Of a stretch of DNA of 49,471 nt, positions 44,250-49,471 are shown one piece after another. This DNA comes from Pseudoxanthomonas sp. Its GTDB lineage: Bacteria > Pseudomonadota > Gammaproteobacteria > Xanthomonadales > Xanthomonadaceae. The notes beneath the pieces are model-generated. The model made no database searches. It saw only the letters and a list, made by a program, of their open reading frames with translations, and was not told the origin of the DNA. Position numbers and translations under genes: made by a program. The stretch's first letter is position 1; every line of letters starts with the position of its first letter. The stretch covers positions 1-49,471 of the forward strand of contig NZ_JANJUE010000014.1 in the NCBI RefSeq assembly GCF_024710765.1, read 5' to 3'.

Positions 44250-45074
44250 TCAAGCCGCCTTCGCCTCCGGCCGCTCCCGCGCCACCAGCCGCAGGCGTGG
44301 CGGGATTTCCGTCAGTACCTGGCCCGTGTGCGAGAGCAGGCATAGCGTGCCGTCGGCTTCCTCGCTCAGCGCGGTCAGGCTTTCCACCCAGTCGCCGTCG
44401 TTGGCGTACAGCAGGCCGTCGCGCTGGAACAGCGCGGCGCGGTGGATATGGCCACACAGGATGCCGTCCAGCCCACGCCGGCGCGCGTCGTCCAGGCCCG
44501 CCTGCACGAAGCGGGCGATGTAGCGTTCGGCCGCGTCGCTCTGGCGCTTGAGGTATTCGGCCAGCGACCAGTAGCGCAGGCCCAGGCGGCGACGGATGCG
44601 GTTGGTCAGGCGGTTGCCGGTGAGGATGCGGTAATACAGCCAGTCGCCGAACTTTTCCTGCAAGCCACCGAAATGGGTGATGCCGTCATAGTCGTCGCCA
44701 TGGGTGACCAGCAGCCGGCGGCCGTCGGCGGTCACGTGGATGGCACGCCGGCGCACCTGCATGGCCGGCAGCATCAGGCCGCAGAAGCGGCGGATGGGCC
44801 GGTCGTGGTTGCCGGGCACGTAGATCAGTTCGGTGCCGTTGCGGACCAACGCGTGCAGCTGCTCGATCACCCGGTTATGGGCGGCGTCCCAGTTGGCGCG
44901 GCGCTGCGCCATCCACCACAGATCGACGATGTCGCCGACCAGATACAGTCGGCGGCAGCGCAGCGTGGCCAGGAAATCGGCGAACTCGGCGGCGTGGCAG
45001 TGCTTGGATCCCAGATGGACGTCGGAAACGAAGACCGCCCGCCGGATGCCCGCGTCGGCGGCCTGCGGGCTCAC
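44250..45074 (-). CDS. LpxH-like metallophosphoesterase
   Basis: A 274-residue calcineurin-type phosphoesterase with the metal motifs SDVHLG (residue 18), VGDIVDLWW, VPGNHD and GHIH. The residues following GNHD (RPIRRFCG) and the insertion YDGITHFGGLQEK resemble the UDP-2,3-diacylglucosamine hydrolase-related LpxH2 group rather than classical LpxH. It starts within the last bases of the upstream acyltransferase fusion (overlap of four bases), so the products are co-made and probably share a lipid pathway. Confidence 0.85.
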   Translation of the reverse strand: MSPQAADAGIRRAVFVSDVHLGSKHCHAAEFADFLATLRCRRLYLVGDIVDLWWMAQRRANWDAAHNRVIEQLHALVRNGTELIYVPGNHDRPIRRFCGLMLPAMQVRRRAIHVTADGRRLLVTHGDDYDGITHFGGLQEKFGDWLYYRILTGNRLTNRIRRRLGLRYWSLAEYLKRQSDAAERYIARFVQAGLDDARRRGLDGILCGHIHRAALFQRDGLLYANDGDWVESLTALSEEADGTLCLLSHTGQVLTEIPPRLRLVARERPEAKAA

Positions 45075-46786
45075 GCCGGCACCGCCTCGGTGGCCGGTTG
45101 CAGATAGCGTGCGCGCTTCCTTGGCCGGATCCGGTGCAGGTCGACTTCAATCAGTCCGTCGATGGAATCGCAGAAGGCCGGATCCACGCCGAAGGCGAGG
45201 AAACGCGCGCCGCCGGGTTCGCACAGATCCGTGTACTGCTTGTACAGCATCGGCACGCTGGCGCCGAGCGCGTCCAGGTTGGCCTTGAGCACGCGGAACG
45301 CGGTGTCGGCGTCCATCTCGCCGTAGGTGGGCGGCACCGCGGAATAGCGGAACGGATGCCGCGACACCGCGTCCCGGCTGTCCACGCCGTAGTAGCGCGC
45401 GTAGTAGGAGACGATCTGCTCGCGCGCGTCGCGCGGCAACGCCGCGCTCATCGACACCGCGCCGAACAGGTAGCGCACCCGCGGGTGCCGGGACAGGTAG
45501 GCGCCGATGCCCTGCCACAGGTAGTCGATGCTGCGGCTACCCCAGTATTCCGGAACAACGAAGCTGCGGCCCAGTTCCATGCCCTCGGCGATGCGCGGCA
45601 GGGCGTCGTCGGCATAGCGGAACAGCGACGCGGTATACAGTCCCTTCAGGCCATGCTCGGCCAGTACCGGCGCGCCGCGCGCGATCCGGTAGGCGCCGGC
45701 GATCTTCCGCGCCTGCTCATCCCACAGCACGATGTGCTCGTACCAAGCGTCGTAGGGGTCCACGTCCAGGCGCTTGCCGGTGCCCTCGCCGACTTCGCGG
45801 AAGGTCAGTTCGCGCAGGCGGCCGATTTCCCGCAGTACCGGCGAATCCGGCGCCAGCCGGCCCACGCAGATGCGCTTGCCGTCGGTGGTGCGGCCGAGCC
45901 GTTCCAGCGCGTCGACCGCGATCGCCAGGTGGTCCGGGGCGACCGGCGGCACCAGCGGTTCCGGCACGGCCGCTTCGGCGCGCACGGCCTCGCGCCGGCC
46001 CAACGCGTACAGCGCGCGGCGCACGCGCTGCAGTGCGGCCTGGCTGTCCTCGCTGGCGGCGATGGTCATCGGCGTGCCGATCCGCAGGGCGATGCGGCGC
46101 TGGCTGCGATTGAACATCTCGCGCGCCAGCAGCGCGGTGCCGGCCGGCTTGAACAGCGCGGAGGCGCCGTAGAAGAAGGCAGAATTGCGCGCCTGCACCC
46201 GGATCGGCAGGACCGGGGTACCGGTACTGCGGGCGAAACGCAGGAAGCCGCGCCGCCAGCGCGTGTCGGTGATGCCGCGCGGACCCAGCCGGGACACCTC
46301 GCCGGCCGGGAACACGATCACGCACTGCCCCGCTTCCAGCGCCTGTTCGACCGCGCGGATGCTCTCGGGGCGGGGCTGGCCGCCTAGGATGCGCACCGGC
46401 AGCAGCAGCCCGGACAGATTGTCGATGCTGGACAGCAGGTCGTTGGCCACGATCCGCACGTCGCGACGGATGCCGCCGACGAAGTCCAGCAGCGCCATCG
46501 CGTCCAGCGCGCCGGAGGGATGGTTGGCGACGATCAGCAGGCGACCGGTCGCCGGCACCCGCGCGCGCTCGGCCGGCTCGACCCTGTAACGCAGGTTGAG
46601 GAAATCGATGGCCGCCTGCAGGAAGGCGAAGTCGCGCAGATGGGCATGTTCGGCCAGGAAGGCGTAGGCCCGGTCCAGCCGCGACCAGCGGCCCAGGGTG
46701 CGCAGCAGCGGCCGGGTCAGGCCGGCGCGGCGGCCACGGAACCAGTGGGGATAGCGTTCGGCAATCTGCTGTTCCAGCGGGCGCAT
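45071..46786 (-). CDS. Bifunctional acyltransferase, OlsF-like (PlsC + GNAT fold)
   Basis: A 571-residue two-domain enzyme. Residues about 60-270 form a PlsC/LPLAT acyltransferase with NHPSGALD (His-x4-Asp motif) and FPAGEVSR. Residues about 300-560 match the OlsB/hemolysin-type acyl-ACP N-acyltransferase domain ([47 protein letters not shown]). This order is that of OlsF, which makes ornithine lipids from ornithine in one protein. Cytoplasmic membrane-associated. Fully in frame across both domains. The amino-acid acceptor is inferred, not shown. Confidence 0.85.
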   Translation of the reverse strand: MRPLEQQIAERYPHWFRGRRAGLTRPLLRTLGRWSRLDRAYAFLAEHAHLRDFAFLQAAIDFLNLRYRVEPAERARVPATGRLLIVANHPSGALDAMALLDFVGGIRRDVRIVANDLLSSIDNLSGLLLPVRILGGQPRPESIRAVEQALEAGQCVIVFPAGEVSRLGPRGITDTRWRRGFLRFARSTGTPVLPIRVQARNSAFFYGASALFKPAGTALLAREMFNRSQRRIALRIGTPMTIAASEDSQAALQRVRRALYALGRREAVRAEAAVPEPLVPPVAPDHLAIAVDALERLGRTTDGKRICVGRLAPDSPVLREIGRLRELTFREVGEGTGKRLDVDPYDAWYEHIVLWDEQARKIAGAYRIARGAPVLAEHGLKGLYTASLFRYADDALPRIAEGMELGRSFVVPEYWGSRSIDYLWQGIGAYLSRHPRVRYLFGAVSMSAALPRDAREQIVSYYARYYGVDSRDAVSRHPFRYSAVPPTYGEMDADTAFRVLKANLDALGASVPMLYKQYTDLCEPGGARFLAFGVDPAFCDSIDGLIEVDLHRIRPRKRARYLQPATEAVPA

Positions 46787-46966
46787 GGTCGCTCGGATCC
46801 GGCCGGGGACGGCGGGTTTCGCCGCGAAGCCTGCGCCGGCGGCGCGACAGCCCGATGGCAGTGGCGTGGCGGTTCCATGACAGCCTTGGACGCGCCCTCC
46901 GGCCTGTCCGGCTTAACGCAAGGAACATCCTGAACGGCGCAGAATGCACGCACCGCCCGGCGCGTG

Positions 46967-46972
46967 TATCAT
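46967..46972 (+). promoter_or_regulatory. -10 box upstream of metK
   Basis: TATCAT, five of six consensus positions, about 45 bases before the metK start codon. No good -35 is visible at the expected distance. No SAM-binding riboswitch structure is evident in the short leader. Confidence 0.4.
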
Positions 46973-47013
46973 TCGCGCCCATCTTTTCATCCGAATACAG
47001 GGATATAAGCCCG

Positions 47014-48225
47014 ATGTCCAACTACCTGTTCACGTCCGAATCGGTCTCCGAGGGCCATCCGGACAAGGTCGCCGACCAGATTTCCGATGCCGTGCTGGAC
47101 GCCATCCTGGCCCAGGACAAGCGCGCCCGCGTGGCCTGCGAGACCCTGGTCAAGACGGGCGTGGCCATCGTGGCCGGCGAGATCACCACCTCCGCGTGGA
47201 TCGATCTGGAAGCGCTGACCCGCAAGGTGATCCTGGACATCGGCTACGACAGCAGCGACGTCGGCTTCGACGGCGCCACCTGCGGCGTGCTGAACCTGAT
47301 CGGCAAGCAGTCCCCGGACATCAACCAGGGCGTGGATCGCAAGAAGCCGGAAGAACAGGGCGCGGGCGACCAGGGCCTGATGTTCGGCTACGCCACCAAC
47401 GAAACCGACAGCTACATGCCGGCGGCCATCCACCTGTCGCACCGCCTGGTCGAACAGCAGGCCAAGGTGCGCAAGAAGAAGAATTCGCCGCTGCCGTGGC
47501 TGCGCCCGGACGCCAAGAGCCAGGTCACCCTGCGCTATGAAAACGGCAAGGCCGTCGCCATCGACGCGGTGGTGCTGTCGACCCAGCACGATCCGGACGT
47601 CAAGCAGAAGGATCTGATCGAGGCCGTGCGCGAGACCATCCTCAAGCCGGTGCTGCCGGCCAAGTGGCTGCACAAGGGCACCAAGTTCCACATCAACCCG
47701 ACCGGCAAGTTCGTCATCGGCGGCCCGGTGGGCGACTGTGGCCTGACCGGCCGCAAGATCATCGTCGACACCTATGGCGGCTGGGCCCGCCATGGTGGTG
47801 GCGCGTTCTCGGGCAAGGATCCGTCGAAGGTGGATCGTTCCGCCGCCTACGCCGCGCGCTACGTCGCCAAGAACGTGGTCGCCGCCGGCCTGGCCGATCG
47901 CTGCGAAGTGCAGGTCTCCTACGCCATCGGCGTGGCCGAGCCGACCTCGATCTCGGTGACCACCTTCGGCACCGGCAAGATCAGCGACGACAAGATCGAG
48001 AAGCTGATCCGCAAGCACTTCGACCTGCGTCCGTACGGCATCATCCAGATGCTGGACCTGATCCATCCGATGTACCAGGCCACCGCGTCCTACGGCCACT
48101 TCGGCCGCAAGCCGCACGAGATCAGCTACGTCGACGGCGCCGGCAAGAAGCACACCGCCACCGCGTTCTCGTGGGAAAAGACCGATCGCGCCGAAGCCCT
48201 GCGCAAGGATGCCGGCCTGAAGTAA
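47014..48225 (+). CDS. metK: S-adenosylmethionine synthetase
   Basis: A 403-residue cytosolic enzyme forming SAM from ATP and methionine. Motifs are [33 protein letters not shown] (MetK signature 1) and [16 protein letters not shown] (signature 2). ATG at 47014 (MSNYLFTS) follows AGGGA; an open extension reaches upstream. It is divergent from the OlsF-like gene and followed by a strong terminator, hence monocistronic. Certain. Confidence 0.98.
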   Translation: MSNYLFTSESVSEGHPDKVADQISDAVLDAILAQDKRARVACETLVKTGVAIVAGEITTSAWIDLEALTRKVILDIGYDSSDVGFDGATCGVLNLIGKQSPDINQGVDRKKPEEQGAGDQGLMFGYATNETDSYMPAAIHLSHRLVEQQAKVRKKKNSPLPWLRPDAKSQVTLRYENGKAVAIDAVVLSTQHDPDVKQKDLIEAVRETILKPVLPAKWLHKGTKFHINPTGKFVIGGPVGDCGLTGRKIIVDTYGGWARHGGGAFSGKDPSKVDRSAAYAARYVAKNVVAAGLADRCEVQVSYAIGVAEPTSISVTTFGTGKISDDKIEKLIRKHFDLRPYGIIQMLDLIHPMYQATASYGHFGRKPHEISYVDGAGKKHTATAFSWEKTDRAEALRKDAGLK

Positions 48226-48249
48226 GGCCCGCCGACGCGACGCGCTCCG

Positions 48250-48280
48250 AAAAACCCCGCCCCGGCGGGGTTTTTCTTTT
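48250..48280 (+). terminator. Intrinsic terminator of metK
   Basis: CCCCGC (48255-48260), loop CCCG, GCGGGG (48265-48270), flanked by AAAAA upstream and TTTTT plus further T downstream. Ends 30 bases after the metK stop. Confidence 0.95.
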
Positions 48281-48346
48281 TCCGGCGACGTCGCGGATAC
48301 ATCGCTCTGGCCGGCCCGTCCCGCGCATTTCGTCTATTCTCCGGTC

Positions 48347-48973
48347 ATGGGGAACTCATCCGAACGACGACCGATCGCCGCGCGCGGCAGCGGCTGGGCG
48401 CGCGCACTGAGCGCGGCGCTGGCGCGCTCGAGCGTCACGCCCAACCAGATCTCGGTGCTCAGCATCTTCTTCGCGGCGGTCGGCGCGGCAATGCTGGCGT
48501 GGGCGCCCTCCACCGCCGGCCTGCTACTGTGCGCCGCGTGCGTGCAGTTGCGCCTGTTGTGCAACCTGCTGGACGGCATGGTCGCGATGGAAGGCGGCAA
48601 GCAGACGCCCACCGGCGCGCTGTACAACGAGTTTCCCGATCGGATCGCCGATTCGCTGCTGATCGTCGGTCTGGGCTATGCCGCCGGCCTGCCCTGGCTG
48701 GGCTGGCTGGGCGCGTTGCTGGCCGCGCTCACCGCCTATGTGCGCGTGTCCGGCGGCAACCTCGGCCTGCCCCAGGATTTCCGCGGGCCGATGGCCAAGC
48801 AGCACCGCATGGCGGTGCTGACCGCGGCCTGCCTGCTCGCCGTCGGCGAGCGCTTCCTCATCGACACCGCGTGGGTGCTGCCCGCGGCGGCAGGGATCAT
48901 CGCGATCGGCTCGCTGCTGACCTGCGTCACCCGCACCCGCGCGATCGCCGCCCGACTGCGCGGGAACACCTGA
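48347..48973 (+). CDS. CDP-alcohol phosphatidyltransferase, atypical motif
   Basis: A 208-residue membrane enzyme with about five to six helices. The family signature DG(x)2AR(x)8G(x)3D(x)3D appears as DGMVAMEGGKQTPTG followed by ALYNEFPDRIAD: the Arg is replaced by Met and there are seven, not three, residues between the Gly and the first Asp of the closing pair. This describes a divergent subgroup (E. coli YnbA-type). It condenses a CDP-activated lipid with an alcohol; the alcohol is unknown. Its stop overlaps the start of the following acyltransferase gene. Confidence 0.85.
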   Translation: MGNSSERRPIAARGSGWARALSAALARSSVTPNQISVLSIFFAAVGAAMLAWAPSTAGLLLCAACVQLRLLCNLLDGMVAMEGGKQTPTGALYNEFPDRIADSLLIVGLGYAAGLPWLGWLGALLAALTAYVRVSGGNLGLPQDFRGPMAKQHRMAVLTAACLLAVGERFLIDTAWVLPAAAGIIAIGSLLTCVTRTRAIAARLRGNT

Positions 48974-49471
48974 TGGGATCGCGCCTGCTCGCCGGCCTGG
49001 CCCATCTGTTCTTCGGCGCGTATCCGCGCTGGCAGGGATCCCGGCCGGAACCGCGCCAGCGGATCTATTTCGCCAACCACGCCAGCCACATCGACACGGT
49101 GGCGCTGTGGGCCGCGTTGCCGCCGCCCCTGCGCGCGCATACGCGCCCGGTCGCCGCGCGCGACTACTGGGGCCATGGCCCGCGACGCTGGCTGGCCCGG
49201 CACGGTTTCAACGCGGTGCTGATCGATCGCCAGCGCAGCAGGCCCGATCAGGATCTGCTGGAACCGCTGTACCAGGCGCTGGACGCCGGCGATTCGCTGA
49301 TCCTGTTCCCGGAAGGCACGCGCAACCACGACATCCATCCGCAGGCGTTCAAGTCCGGCCTGTTCCACCTGGCGCGCCGGTATCCGCAGGTGGAATTCAT
49401 CGCCGTCTACCTGGACAACGCGCGGCGCTGCCTGCCCAAGGGCAGCCTGGTGCCGGTGCCGCTGGTGTGCA
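48973..49471 (+). CDS. PlsC-type 1-acylglycerol-3-phosphate acyltransferase (cut by window end)
   Basis: Partial: 166 codons visible, the 3' end lies beyond the window. It has NHASHIDT (His-x4-Asp) near residue 36 and FPEGTRN (EGTR motif), both needed for acyl transfer from acyl-CoA or acyl-ACP to lysophosphatidate. The start codon overlaps the preceding stop (TGATG), making the CDP-alcohol enzyme and this acyltransferase a coupled pair, the beginning of a lipid-synthesis operon. Confidence 0.88.
   Translation, partial: MGSRLLAGLAHLFFGAYPRWQGSRPEPRQRIYFANHASHIDTVALWAALPPPLRAHTRPVAARDYWGHGPRRWLARHGFNAVLIDRQRSRPDQDLLEPLYQALDAGDSLILFPEGTRNHDIHPQAFKSGLFHLARRYPQVEFIAVYLDNARRCLPKGSLVPVPLVC

Noticed and set aside
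44250-45074. Classical LpxH of the lipid A pathway
   Set aside because: Motifs fit the phosphoesterase family, but the insertion and the longer length (274 versus about 240 residues) point to the LpxH2-like group; complementation would be needed.
46787-47013. SAM-responsive riboswitch upstream of metK
   Set aside because: The leader predicted from the -10 box is only about 35 bases and shows no SAM-I, II, III or SAM/SAH motif.

Overview
The window is a contiguous, gene-dense chromosomal segment with high G+C content. It looks like a gammaproteobacterium of the Xanthomonadaceae (Xanthomonas, Pseudoxanthomonas, Stenotrophomonas or Lysobacter type). This is inferred from gene content: GTP-dependent PEP carboxykinase, a DUF2145 pair, a Lys/Ala-repeat histone H1-like protein next to gcvTH, a yybP-ykoY leader on a GDT1-type exporter, and hemP with a DUF6607 heme locus. 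I see no rRNA, tRNA, CRISPR array, insertion sequence or prophage.

Layout. 0.1-4.2 kb: pckG, an XRE regulator and an exported DUF2145 pair. 4.3-9.4 kb: a TetR regulator divergent from a fatty-acid module (alpha/beta hydrolase, FadE-type acyl-CoA dehydrogenase, DUF4442 hotdog protein, small membrane protein), with three inverted repeats in the promoter. 9.5-15.4 kb: DUF1304 protein, nucleotide-exchanger-like carrier, GMC oxidoreductase, class C beta-lactamase-fold hydrolase and SRPBCC protein. 15.4-16.9 kb: the H1-like gene and a 1 kb upstream non-coding stretch holding a promoter, an intrinsic terminator and stacked hairpins (candidate sRNA or attenuated leader). 16.9-20.2 kb: gcvT-gcvH and an SPFH/NfeD pair. 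20.3-23.2 kb: an ECF sigma / anti-sigma / PDZ operon.

23.2-28.7 kb: a heme locus read leftwards from a Fur box: hemP, TonB heme receptor, HemS/ChuX-like protein, DUF6607 protein, MFS carrier. 28.8-31.6 kb: an ABC exporter pair and an aldo/keto reductase. 31.7-32.5 kb: manganese riboswitch and GDT1-family exporter. 32.6-34.9 kb: NupC-type nucleoside carrier and ribokinase-like kinase. 35-36.4 kb: a translationally coupled pair, the first resembling suppressor-of-fused. 36.6-39.9 kb: a second Fur-box TonB receptor with a PepSY reductase-like protein. 40-44 kb: YegP, a small membrane protein, DusB, a methyltransferase and a YdjM-type membrane hydrolase. 44.1-49.5 kb: a MITE-like element, an LpxH-like phosphoesterase coupled to an OlsF-like acyltransferase fusion, metK, and the start of a lipid operon (atypical CDP-alcohol phosphotransferase, PlsC-type acyltransferase) cut by the window end.

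Recurring themes are envelope and lipid metabolism (FadE module, OlsF-like fusion, LpxH-like, CDP-alcohol and PlsC enzymes) and metal handling (two Fur boxes, a heme route without a visible ABC importer, a Mn riboswitch). The least explained signals are the RNA-like unit upstream of the H1-like gene, the nested operators of the TetR/FadE module, the expression platform of the Mn riboswitch and the 166 bp inverted-repeat element.
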